From NCBI GenBank assembly GCA_025526915.1, contig JAHLKH010000085.1:1-64000 (forward strand): a DNA stretch of 64,000 bases, read 5' to 3'. The DNA comes from Entophlyctis helioformis (taxonomy: Eukaryota > Chytridiomycota > Chytridiomycetes > Chytridiales > Chytriomycetaceae). Numbering within the stretch: the stretch's first letter is position 1; the number at the start of each line of letters is the position of its first letter. The notes beneath the pieces were generated by a model. The model saw nothing but the letters and a program-made list of their open reading frames with translations. It was not told the origin of the DNA and did not search any database. A program made the position numbers and the translations under genes. This document shows, in pieces, positions 42,203-53,020 of the stretch.

Positions 42203-42620
42203 CCACGCCTCAAGGCATACGGCCTGGCTGTCACGCTCAAGTCTGCCAGCAAGTGCGACACGGCCGCCATCTACACTGCGTTCCAGATGCAGAAGACAGC
42301 CAACATCATACGAGACCCGGTCTTTGACCCGCGACGCTCGGAAGGTGCACGGTTCCTGATGCTTGGACGTGTGGGCGGCATCTACACGGCTCGCCATGCC
42401 ATCAACGCCAACTTGCTCGACCCAGCCCACCCGTTTGGCAACGGTTCATGCTGCATCGTGTGCGCAAGGATCTAGGAAACACGCTGGAGTCTGCGCACTT
42501 TGCACTCGAGTGCACAGAGGAGCGGATCGTGGCTATCCGCACAGCACATGGGCAGCGTGGCTTGGACGCATGGCTTGTAGCTGCACGCGCCATGGCTGGT
42601 GGGGCGTGCTATACAAGCCT
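42203..42620 (+). mobile_element. 5'-truncated LINE 3' fragment
   Basis: Encodes the C-terminal part of the LINE ORF2 family (RLKAYGLAVTLKSASKCDTA, FDPRRSEGARFLMLGRVGGI, Cys-rich GNGSCCIVC). It joins a 3' UTR-like end near GGCTGGTGGGGCGTGC. It abuts the 5' end of the ankyrin gene and is duplicated with it at 60499-60928. It is not identical to the full LINE in this window. Confidence 0.88.
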
Positions 42621-44110
42621 TTTGCCAATAGCAAGCCTGTCTCTAAAAATCGGTTTATCCACTGTGCACTGCCCTGCTGGAACAGCAGCTCCCACAATCA
42701 GCAAGACACCATTGGACACACTGACGGTGCTGCTCTCGGCGCATGTCCGTCCTGGCTCTTCTAGCGCTGCTACTCTAGAAATGCTGCTGTGCTGCGCTGA
42801 GCCTGCATCAGTTGCACTCATGGCATGAAGCGATCTGCAGATTGTGTGTGGGGCTGTACGAGGTTGAGTTGGCATTTCAAAGCACGACGGCATCTGCCAC
42901 GTGAAGCACGACATCTGCCAACGAGCGGAATCGGAGCAATAGGTTGCGCCGTTCATGCAGCCAAGCACAAACGGTGACGGTGCGAAGGAGCACCGCCAAG
43001 ACGGTGGCTTGGAGGGATCTCCCACGTCTGGACGCCCGCCATTCTTGCCGGTTCAGCCCAAAGCGTCTTGCATCTTGCGCTGTGCTTGCCATGCTCTTTG
43101 GCTCGTTGGACTGGAAGACGGCATAGCAGAGCGGCGAGCCAAAGAGCACAGCGAGCACAAAAGGCTCGCCTGATCACCGAGTTTGAGTCGACGGCGTCAA
43201 CGTCAGCAGCAGCCGCGGCAGTGTGTGACGAATACCGTGCCACACGGCGCCAGTCTTTGCAAGGACCAGCCCCTTCTCCAGGCCTACCGCTGCCAAGCGT
43301 CGCAGGGGTGCCTGTCAGCAGCACACAGCACAGAGTAGCGACCTGCTGTGGACGACCGCCGTCCAAGTCGAATCACGCAAGCGTGCCAACGTGAGTCTGT
43401 CTTTTGTTTGCAGACACAGACGCCTCGGCCAGCGACAGCGGCAGGGGATACCCAGATGCCTGTACCCGCAAACGGAAGGCGGAAAGAATCGCCGCAGTCA
43501 GCGCCAGCCCCACAGCGCACAGCACGCAGCAGCGCACATGCAACATGCATAAGCGCCGAGTGTGCCGAGTTGTGCATGCGTGTGTCTGTTTGCCGAGTTG
43601 TGTGTGCACTCGCTTGCTGACTCCCTCTGGCCGTGCGTCGGCCTCTCTCCCCCGTCCCAATCTGGCCCCGCCCGACCCCGCCCGACCCTGCCCGACCCAA
43701 TCTGGCACAATCCGGCGTCACAAGCGCCTGTGTCGGCCCTTCTTGCGCACGAGAGGCTCCAAATTCGCGGGATCTGCCGCTCGCCACTCCCGCTCCCGCC
43801 CGCCCGCTCTCCTCCCGCCGCTCACTTGCTTGCCTACCCGCCTACCCGCCTGCCCGCCTTCCTGCCCGCCTTCCCTCTCCCGCGCGCTCTGCCACGGCGT
43901 CGTGTTTGCACGGCACCCGCGAGCCTGCCCATTCGAGTCCACCAGTGTCCTGTGCCGTCGTGTCCAGGCCAGCCACTCCAGCCACTCCAACCCAGGCACA
44001 CACAGTCACGCTCACCGTCACCCTCTCACTCTCACACTCTCACACGCCCGGCAATCCAGCTCCACTCACCAGCCATCCAAGCCCGGCTGCACAACAATCT
44101 CTCTGGACCC
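42621..44110. other. Gene-poor stretch; one weak candidate on the minus strand
   Basis: On the minus strand around 43330-42950 a coding-like stretch reads ARYSSHTAAAAADVDAVDSN. After one apparent extra T in a TTTT run it continues VLAVLFGSPLCYAVFQSNEP. This could be a small mitochondrial membrane protein, but no start codon or splice sites are convincing. From about 43630 to 44050 the plus strand is C/T-rich (CCCGCCCGACCC units) and probably forms the velvet gene's upstream region. Confidence 0.35.
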
Positions 44111-45148
44111 ATGGCTCACCAGCGCAGCTCGCCTGTGCCGCCTCGACCCTCCAGCCCAGACCCTGCAGGCCACGACCCAGCCACAGACCCACTCCCCCGT
44201 GCGAGATCTGGCGCGCTGCCCGCCACAGACGCCCGTGGTGACGCCCGTGGTGGTGACGCTGCGTCTGCGACTGCATCTGCATCTGCGCCTTCCGCAAGCC
44301 AACGAGCCAGCGACAATGGCAACTGGCCGCCGCAGTCGCCGCAGCCACGCCGCCTGTCAAGTGCAACCTCGCCGTCGCAGTCACCGTCGCAGTCACCGTC
44401 ACAGTCACTGGCAACACCGCCCGCCGCCAGCCACTCCCACACCAACACCGACTCGCACACCGACTCGCACACGCACACCCTCCACCAGGCGTCATCGTGG
44501 CCACCACACCCAGCACGGCCAGCCCACGCATCCCAACACCCCCAATACAAACTGGTGATCCGGCAGCAGCCGCTGCATGGACGCACCTGCGGCTTTGCCA
44601 ACGTCAAGGACCGCCGGATGATGTGAGTTGCGCAATATTCCAGCCACTCTCTGAATTACTGTGCCTTTCCCCCCTCCACCACCTTGAACGTTGCTTGTGG
44701 CCCCTTGCCATTGCTATTTTCTCGTCAGCACTGGCTCTGAGGCAGTGTCACAGCGATCATGGCAGTGCTGGCGATGAGCACTGACAAACTTGCGTGGAAT
44801 CCGGTGGCTCTGTACCACGCTGCCAAACCTTTCCGCCTGCCGACTGCCGCGGTGACGGTGGCTTGAATGACCCGCGTCGCCTGCGTGGCCGTGGCTGTGG
44901 CCGTCGGTGTACCGAATAGCAACCCGCCGCTGATCCTGCAACTGCTGCGAGACACGGGTCCTGACGCAAGGCCGGATGAGAGTCGGGCTGGGGATGGCGT
45001 CAGTCTTGCAGACGTGGAGCCAGAGTAAGTGCGTCTGTCTGCAGAATGGAACGTCACGCCATGCCAGGCCAGGCAGAGCTGTGTGACTCACGCCATGAGT
45101 AGTGGGTTGCTGTGCCACATCTCGCTGGTGGCAGCAGGTGCAGACGAT

Positions 45149-45200
<52 letters not shown>

Positions 45201-46434
45201 TAGACGGGCACGAGCGCCATGGCCGCGAGCCCCCCGACGACCGCAGCGTGGCCATCAACACGCGCTCAAAGATTGTGCTCAAGACCCGCAATCTGGCGCC
45301 ATATCCCACGTCGTCTGCGTCCATCTCTGCCTCACCGTCGCTGCCTTCAAACGATTTGCACATTGCACATACACCGACGCTGTCTACGTCGCTCGCTTCT
45401 CATCACCCTGCACCCCATCCGCCTCTTGACCAGCGGCATCAGCATCAGCAACATCACCAGCCTCAGCAGTCGCCCTTACAGTCTCCCCATCCTGCCAACA
45501 CAAGCGGCTCGTCCTCAAAGGGGGTCCCTGACGATGCATCCAATACCGAGCTTATTAGCCAGACCATCATTGGGACTGTCATCAAGCCGCCTGACGCACT
45601 CGTTGATCTGGACGGCTCCCCGGGCCTGTTCTTTGTGTACCCAGACATTTCGGTGCGTGTCCATGGCATGTACCGTCTCAAGTGCCAGCTGCTACGGCTG
45701 CCTACGTCGTAAGTGTCACTTTTCCCAGTTGCTAGCGATGTGACTGGCACAGTCTTGTTGGCCATTTGACACGGAGAGGCTGATTGGGATTGTGGCGATG
45801 GCCCAGAGAGCAAGGGGTCTCCGACGTCTTGTGCGAGGTGGTGACTGAGCCGTTTCTCATGTACCCGCCCAAGAACTATCCGGGCATGGCCGGTGAGTCC
45901 CCGTTGACTTGCTGGCTCGCTGGCTGGCTGGCTCAATCAATCTGTTCAATACTCATGATCTCAACTGTCATCTCCCCGCTTTCCGGACCGGATGCAACGT
46001 GTACCATGGCGCGTCATCCACGTGCCAAAACACTCATGGACGCGAATCCCTCAACCCGAACAGAGTCCACACGGCTGTCCAAGTGGTTTGCGCACCAAGG
46101 CGCGTCCATCAGCTCGCGCCGCTTCTTCCCTGCCCACGACTCCCTCAACATTGATCTGCAGAATGCGTTCCGCCAATTGCCCAACCAGCACGGCCCGCAT
46201 TCCATGGCCGTCGGCTCGTACAACGCATCGCACCGCCGCGCAAGTATCCATGGTTCAAGTACCGCGTCGGATACGTCGCAGCCGACTTCCGCGTCGGCGC
46301 CATCTGCTGCGTCGGATGGTCGGCCTTCGCTGACACCCACCGAGACCCTGCCGTCGCCGCTGCCGCCACTACCGCCCTCGGCATCTCGACCCTTCCATGC
46401 ACATCCCAACCCGCCATTACATCGCCATAGTTAA
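44111..46434 (+). CDS. Velvet-domain transcriptional regulator
   Basis: Five exons: 44111-44622, 44920-45024, 45100-45708, 45807-45892 and 46064-46434, 560 codons with all phases consistent. The first 145 residues are Ser/Pro/Thr-rich and disordered. The velvet fold then reads KLVIRQQPLHGRTCGF, DRRMINPPLILQLLRDTG, SGLLCHISLVAA, GTVIKPPDALVDLDGSPGLF, FFVYPDISVRVHGMYRLK, PPKNYPGMAESTRLSKWFAH. Velvet proteins (VeA, VelB, VosA families) are fungal NF-kB-like DNA-binding regulators of development and secondary metabolism; which subfamily this is I cannot say. An inserted polyglutamine tract and a His/Gln/Pro-rich loop of about 110 residues split the domain. The gene converges on the CRT10-like gene with 95 bp between stops. 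Confidence 0.88.
45149..45200 (+). repeat. (CAGCAA)n hexanucleotide repeat encoding polyglutamine
   Basis: About 17 Gln codons in a row within the third exon of the velvet gene, inside the velvet domain between two conserved strands. Alternating CAG/CAA codons suggest a length-variable site. Confidence 0.9.
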
Positions 46435-46529
46435 TATGAGACCTGCACCACGCCACGGTTTGGTTGCAAGAATACCATGCTTTATTCTATGTGCGACAGA
46501 GGGGTGACGGTGTGAGAGAGTGACGGGTG

Positions 46530-49500
46530 CTAGAGGTTGATACGTTCGATGCTGAAAAGGGTGGGCTGCGACCGCAACTCGTAGACATACAGCTGCGAGT
46601 CGTACGTGACTGTATCGTGTGTTTCGCATCGTGCATCGTGTAAGAGGGGCAGTCAGTTGGGTGGGTTGCGTGGATGGGGCAAGGAGACAAGAGCCAGACA
46701 GGGAGGCGAGCTGCACTCACCCACGTGGATTTGGAACCGTGTCAGTGACGGGTCGATGCACGATACGTGCCGCGACACGCTCATGCCCAGGATAGGCGAA
46801 AGGTGTGAGCCCTGCATAGGGAACCACGACTCGAGTTTCTGTAGCGTGGAATCCCGCCGCCAGCGCACGTAGTGTCAGCATGCCTGCCAAAGCGAGCGAC
46901 ACACACACGTGGTCAGTGGAGACGCACCAACGTGTAGTTGTGTGTGCCGGCCGGTGTCGTGGTCCGCAACACGCGTATGGCGGCTAGCCTGCCACGCTGG
47001 CTGGCCACCACGGCCAGCGAGAGTTCTGGGATCCATTCAGTCATACAGAGGCCTGGCGGCATGCAGTCGTCAGTAGTATGCCCACGTGTCCCTCCCACCT
47101 CCACACGACGTGGTGAGGCGAGATGAGACAACAGGACGGCGAGCCATGGCGCGTGAGACAACATACGTTCGAGACCGCGGTAGGCCCGGTTGGTGTCCCA
47201 CCCGCACAGGATCTTGGGCACGTGGCACTCGACGGCGAGAGTGGAGCCGTTCAGGAGGTATACGTCTTCGACGGTCGTGTGCAGGATAATGTACGGCGGC
47301 AGCGGATCGACGGCCGGTGTCATGGACGTGGCCAGCTCGGTCGTCCCGTATTTACGCCGCTTGTGGGGCACTGGAGGGGTTGCCAGCGGGCTGTCCGTTT
47401 CGAGATGCTGCTGTTGCTGCTGTTGCTGCGGCAGATGCGGTGATTGCGGCGATGCAGACTCGGGCACGGACTCAGGCGCTGTCTCGTACGACGACGATGA
47501 TCCTGATGTTGCAGGTGTGCTCGCGTCGGCCGTAGAGGCACTTGCTGCTGCTGCTGATTGAAACACTGTGGCATGTGGTGCATCTGATCCAGATCTCACT
47601 TGTACTGCGGCTGATGCACCGCCGTCGGTGTGGTCGTCCTCGTGCAAGGCGTCGCCGATCTCCATCGCAGACGCCAAAAGAACGTCCATCCATTGCGCAT
47701 ACAGCCGCTCCTGCCGATCCACGTCAAAGTCAACATCGTCATCGTCGTCATCGTTGTCATCGTCATCGTCATCGTTGTGATCGTCGTCGTCGTCGTCGTC
47801 GTCGTCATTGCTGCTGCCGCCGCTAATGCTGTCGTGATAGCCGCCAAACCCGTCAGAGTCCATATCATCGTAAGAGCCATAATCGTCATCGTCGTCGTCC
47901 AGCCCCGAATTAAAGTCCGGGAGCCCATACTCGCTCTCCATCATCTCATCAAGCGGCTGCTGTTGCGCCACCGCCGTAGCATATCCTGCCGCGTTCATCA
48001 GGACTTGAGGAGAAATACCTAACGACCTTCCCAAGACACCTTCGAGTACTGCGCAAACGCTGCACCTTGGTTGACCTCGTCCGCCTGACCCCTTGCAGTG
48101 ACAGGCGATTGCGATTGCGACTGGGATTGCGAGCTTGCCTGTTCACGCGACGGAAGGAGCCGTGACCGTTCGCGCAGGCTGGCATCGCTGGCATCCGAGT
48201 CCAGCACCGCAGAATCGCTGCCCGTATCGTCGTCGCCACTCGTCTGACCAACGCCAGTGTTGCCCAGTCCCGCTTCCATATCTGCATCCGCAGTTGCTGC
48301 TGCTGCTGCCGCTGCTTCCGCGTTTGCTCCGTCAACGACATCCTGCCATTCGCGGCGTGGGGCCGCTGCGCCAATCGCCTGCCCAGCAGCCCTCAACTCG
48401 CGTCTGGCCTGCTGTCGTCTCAGCCACGCGCGTCCCTGCGCTTCCGCATCACTGGCTGCCGCAGCCTCTCCAGGTGTAGCGCCGACCAGGCTCTGATAAA
48501 GTCGGTTGAGGAACGGGAGTGCTTCCTGGAACGACGGATGACCACCCGCGGCTGCGGACGTGCGGTCACGGTCAAACGGGTTGAACGATATGCGTGCCGG
48601 ATGTGTCCATATCTCGTGTGCATGGTGAAGGCGTCGGATATCTGCTGTGCGGATTGCTTTGCATGACCAGTTCCTGCGCGCCAGTGCGTGAGTGGACGGA
48701 TAAGCGGATGAGTGGGAGAGGATACACGCAGCATACCAGTCTGAGCCGATCTTGCTGTGGAGAACGGTCTCGCCGGTACGCACGGACCATACTCTGCACG
48801 TGTTGTCTGTGCCAAGGAGATGCGTTAGGTCGCGTCGTGTGTGGGCTGAAAGGTGAGGCAGGAATGGACGCACCGATCGAGCAGGAGATCAGATGGTGCC
48901 CGTCAGGAGTAAAGTCGATGTACGGGATATTGTTGGTATGGCCGACCAAGTCGCGTTGGTCAACACCGCCCAGCGGATGTCCTGTAGCCTCTCTCGGTCG
49001 TTGATCCAGGCCACGATCGTCGTTGATGTTGGCATCATCGGCCACTGTTGCCGCATCGCCTGCTAACCCATCCGGCATGGCGTCCGACTGCAGATCCATT
49101 GCAGTCACGCTCTGCACCAAAGAGTGGTGACGGTCACCGGTAGATGAAAGTGACGAGCTGGACGACTCGACAGCAGCCAGATGATACACGCGCACGATAT
49201 GCGCGTTGGACGAAACGGCCAGCAGCCGGCCCGGCCCATGCAGCGCACATCCCCATGCCGAGTCCTGGGTCCTATGGCATCACCGTCAGTCAGACCAAGT
49301 CCGGCCGCAACGACTGCCCACGCGCAGAGAGCGAGGCTCACAGCAGACAGATCGGTGGCCGCGAGAGGTGGGCCGTGTAAAACAGCCGGACGTTGCCGTT
49401 GTCGTCGACAGACACCAGCATCTCTTCCGTGCCAAGCTGGCCAACACGGATGGCGTTGATGGCTGCTCCCTGCCGCCGCGTCCAGTCAGCGGCCAAGTCG

Positions 49501-49906
49501 TTCATGGTCAAGCCAGATCCGTCGTCGGTCAGCTACTGATGGAGCTATGGGTGGAAAGAGAGAGACACACCGTGCGGGTTTGCAGGACGGTGAGCGGCGG
49601 GTCGCTGTACGCTGGCGACGGGCCGCCAGCCACTTCGAACACATGGATGGAGTCGTCAAGGGCCAGGAACGCTTTGGACGGGTCCTGCCCACTCACAGCG
49701 AGCAGGTTCATGCGCTGGCCGTGGTGTCAGTGACTGAACGGGTGTGTGTGCGTGCGATGGTGGATCGGCGCATGCCACGGAGAGCGTACCCACGGCCGAG
49801 CGTTGTTCAAGCCGGGCAGCGGCCAGGCCTCGGTCACGGCGGCGACCCGCAGCGGCCGCACGTCGTTGTCGCTGTCGCTGATGCTGTTGCTGCCTGCGTC
49901 GTGCAT
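46530..49906 (-). CDS. CRT10-like WD40 protein (one frame break)
   Basis: Exons on the minus strand: 49906-49790, 49714-49571, 49532-49342, 49271-48874, 48806-48737, 48673-46928, 46838-46721 and 46609-46530. The motif series fits the fungal CRT10 family: NLLAVSGQDPSKAFLALDDS, MLVSVDDNGNVRLFY, SAWGCALHGPGRLLAVSSNA, GHTNNIPYIDFTPDGHHLIS, TCRVWSVRTGETVLHSKIG, TEWIPELSLAVVASQRGR. In yeast Crt10 influences ribonucleotide reductase gene expression; the role here is inferred from the family only. The large exon has a long Asp-rich tract near 47700-47815. One base is missing near 48028 between YSKVS and LGRSLGISPQ. An additional in-frame intron near 47052-47166 is possible. Confidence 0.8.
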
Positions 49907-50508
49907 TCGCAGATGCGTGGCAAACAGCGCAACCGTTGAGAGTCGGGCTCTGATTCGCAGGCTTGAGAATTGGGCTCTGATTGGCCTGCGCGGTGGTGCT
50001 GCAGTGCGGTGTGACTCTCAGCAGCAACACCACTGGCAAGACTGCCCTCTGCAGGCTGTCAGGCACGGCACTCGCATCGTTGCATGCATCTGAGAATCGC
50101 ACAGACTGCCGCGATGGTCGGGTTGGCCAAGTGCTTTCCACGAGATCCACAACTCGATCCACGAATCGCAAGTGACGAGCACAAGATGCCATGTGGACAC
50201 ACACAGAGAGAGCTGCTCTGCGGAAGCGAATGTGACTGTGACTCACTCTGCATGCCGCCGATGGCTGACGGGCGGTAGACGGGCAACGGGCGGACAACGG
50301 GCGGACGACGATCTCTCGGAATACCGGCCATTGGCTCGCACAAGTTCCGGCGTTGGCCAAGTTCCGATGAGAGCCAAGCAGGCAAAATGCCGCGCTCTGC
50401 TGTTCCGATGCGGCTGAACATTGGACAGCGTGCTCGCAGACACCTGGCAGAGCATAAAACAGCGTCGGATCCTGCGAGCGCACCATCGTCACTCGGTCCA
50501 ACATCCAC

Positions 50509-52413
50509 ATGCAGCCATACGACTTTACTTGGATCTTTGTGCTCACGCTGCTCTTTGCGCTCTTTGACGCATACGGCATTGGTGCGTCCCATGCTTGGCA
50601 TCGCGGCGGTCTGCATCCTAGCATGCCTGCCTGCCTGCATCCCTGCTTGCCATTCCTTGAGCTCGCAGTCGCGTGTGCCAGTGGACTCTGCCTTGTGTGA
50701 CTGACACGACCGCATCTCATGCTGCCCATCCATGCTGCCCATCCCATGCTGCCCATCCACGCTGCCCATCCTGCAGGTGCCAACGATGTCGCCAACTCGT
50801 TTGCCACGTCGGTCGGCTCTCGCTCGCTCACGCTCTTCCAGGCCGTCATGATTGCTCTGGTCACCGAGGCAGCCGGCGCCATCCTCCTTGGTGCGTCGAC
50901 AACCGACACCATCCGCTCCAACATCATCCGCGTCGATCTCTTCAAGGACCGGCCGGAGCTGCTCATGGAGGGATTCATGTGCGCTCTGATCTCGTCGTCG
51001 ACGTGGCTCATGTACGCGACGTACATGGGATGGCCCGTGTCGTGCACGCACTCGATTGTCGGCGCACTCACGGGTGTCGGCATCTCGGCGTTTGGCTTTG
51101 GCGCGATCGACTGGACGTTCAACGGCATGGGCAAGATCATTGTGTCGTGGTTCACGTCGCCCATCGTTGCCGGCGTGGTTGCGGCGGCCGTGTTCCTCAG
51201 CACCAAGACCATCATCTTCCGATCCAAGAACCCGCTGCGAGCCGGCATGTACCTTGCGCCGTGGTACTTTGCATTCACGCTCTCGATCATGTTCTTCTAC
51301 GTGGGACTCAAGAACGGCAAGTGGAAGCCTGTGGACGTGGAGCTCAACTGGGTTCGCGGCTGGAGCCTCAAGTCGACACGGTGGAACGAGATTCTCATTC
51401 CGACGGCCACCATCTTCTGCGGCGTGCTGCTGATTGGATACACGATGATCACGCCGTACTTTATCCGTCTGCTTGAGAATGAGGAGGATCTGCGGTGGTA
51501 CCATGCGACGTACATCTGGTTCGTGCCGACGCAACCCAAGAACGAGAACCTTGCACGCAGCCTCGCACAGACATTCACACCCGACGATCTGGCCAAGACG
51601 GCCGGCCAGGCATCCAACATCACGATTGTGGCAGTTGGAGGCAACCACGGCGACCACGAGCACATGCCGCTCGGCTGCAACCACTGCGCCACCACGCAAA
51701 AGACCGACACCAAGGCGGCCGCGGCTGTCGAGACGAGCCACATGGACCGGCCGTTTGACATCAAGGGAGCGATGGACCGCACGCGGGCCAAGATCCAGAT
51801 GCTGCTGCACAACTCGCTGTTTGCAGATGTGGCATCGGCGCAGTCGGCCAACGCCCAGGCCACGCACGATGCCGCCATCCGCTACGACAACAAGGTCGAG
51901 TATCTCTTTTCGATGCTGCAGGTGTTCACGGCGGCGTTTGCAGCGTTTGCGCACGGCTCCAACGACATTGCCAATGCGACGGGTCCGCTCACGGGAGTGT
52001 ATGATATTTGGGTGACGGGCAAGACGCCGGGATCCAAGGTGGACGTGCAGGTGTGGATCCTGGTCATCAGCGCGATCGCACTGGACTTTGGGCTTGCGCT
52101 GTACGGCTACAACATCATGCGCACGCTTGGCAACAACCTGACGTTCCACTCGCCCATGCGCGGGTTTGCGATTGAGTTTGGCACGGCGCTGACGGTTGTC
52201 ACGGGATCGTTCATGGGCGTGCCGCTTGCCACGACGCACTGTGTGACGGGAGCGACGGTGGCGATTGGACTGTGCAACGGCACGCTCAAGGCGGTCAACT
52301 GGCGCATGATGTCGTGGTGTCTGTTCAGCTGGCTGTTCACGGTGCCGTTTGTGAGCGGGTTTGCAGGACTGCTGTACGCGCTGCTCACACGCGGCGGATC
52401 CTTCTCGTACTGA
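50509..52413 (+). CDS. Pho4/PiT-family phosphate transporter, copy B (intact)
   Basis: Exons 50509-50581 and 50777-52413 give 569 residues. The N-terminal domain carries GANDVANSFATSVGS (residues 25-39), then several membrane spans (LMYATYMGWPVSCTHSIVGA, SPIVAGVVAAAVFLSTKTII). A hydrophilic cytoplasmic loop with a His/Cys cluster (NHGDHEHMPLGCNHC) leads to the second bundle with AFAHGSNDIANATGPLTGVY near residue 415. The C-terminus is GLLYALLTRGGSFSY. The two inverted GxNDxAN motifs are the phosphate- and ion-binding hallmark of PiT transporters, similar to fungal Pho-4/Pho89. The coupling ion cannot be told from sequence. Phosphate-responsive regulation is usual for the family, but no site is proven here. 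Confidence 0.95.
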
Positions 52414-52734
52414 ATGAACCTGAATGAGCATCTGACTGAATGAGGTGCCTGTGACTAGATGAGTGCGGTGGCTTCGCAGTGAAGCACAGAGTGGCAACGA
52501 CAGCAGCTGTGTGGGTGATACTGGATGACGGTTGTTGAGACTGACAGAGAGATGGAGAGAGAGTGGCAGACGCGATGGGTGGCCAGGCAACGCAGCATCG
52601 TTGATCTCGAATGCGATGCAGCGACAAGCAAGATGGCAACGAAAAGCAAGCAACGACAAGCAAGCAAGCAGCGACAACCAAAACAAGCAAGAACAGCATG
52701 CAAGGAATATGGTGTCCCAGTGGGGAAAACGGGA

Positions 52735-53007
52735 TGTGGCGGCTGCTCGTGCGGTGTCACTCAGCAAGGCTGGTTGCGAAGTCACTTCATTATGGGTCTG
52801 GTGCACATACCTGCTCGTGCGGTGTCACTCAGCAAGGCTGGTTGCGAAGTGACGAGCACGAGCGCGAAGGACGGGACCGCTATTTATAGAGGTCCCAGAT
52901 CTGACAGAAGCTCCTTTGAAAGATCCAGAATGTTCCCAGATGTGGCCGTGCACCGCGTCTGCAGCGTGTTGCCGGCGGAAACTGGGTCATCCTGCTGACC
53001 CGTAACA
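52735..53007 (-). repeat. 3' LTR of the Ty3/gypsy element
   Basis: 273 bp, identical to the other LTR except at 52987 (C against G). It contains a 39-bp internal direct repeat (TGCTCGTGCGGTGTCACTCA...) and, on the element strand, TATAAATA at 52881-52888. Confidence 0.96.
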
Positions 53008-53020
53008 TTCCTCCCTTCCT
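53008..53020 (-). promoter_or_regulatory. Polypurine tract (plus-strand primer)
   Basis: On the element strand AGGAAGGGAGGAA lies directly against the 3' LTR, as expected for plus-strand DNA priming. It overlaps the end of the pol frame. Confidence 0.8.

Larger units (their letters stand above)
36980..42620. repeat. Direct segmental duplication, copy A
   Basis: Carries Pho4 transporter, tRNA-Ala, tRNA-Tyr, a tandem retroelement-tail repeat, an ankyrin gene and a LINE 3' fragment, in the same order and orientation as copy B (49981-60928). Copy A lacks the LTR retrotransposon and has three rather than one tandem unit. Its transporter and ankyrin frames are broken, unlike those in copy B. Confidence 0.9.

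Noticed and set aside
8705..46434. A secondary-metabolite gene cluster linking the adenylation gene, P450s and velvet regulator
   Set aside because: The genes are spread over tens of kilobases and interrupted by housekeeping-type genes. No carrier, condensation, thioesterase or export gene is present. Proximity alone does not support a cluster.
50059..52806. A 915-codon open frame antisense to the phosphate transporter
   Set aside because: It is a GC-rich shadow of the Pho4 gene, with Arg/His-rich composition and no recognisable domain. The same shadow is broken in copy A.
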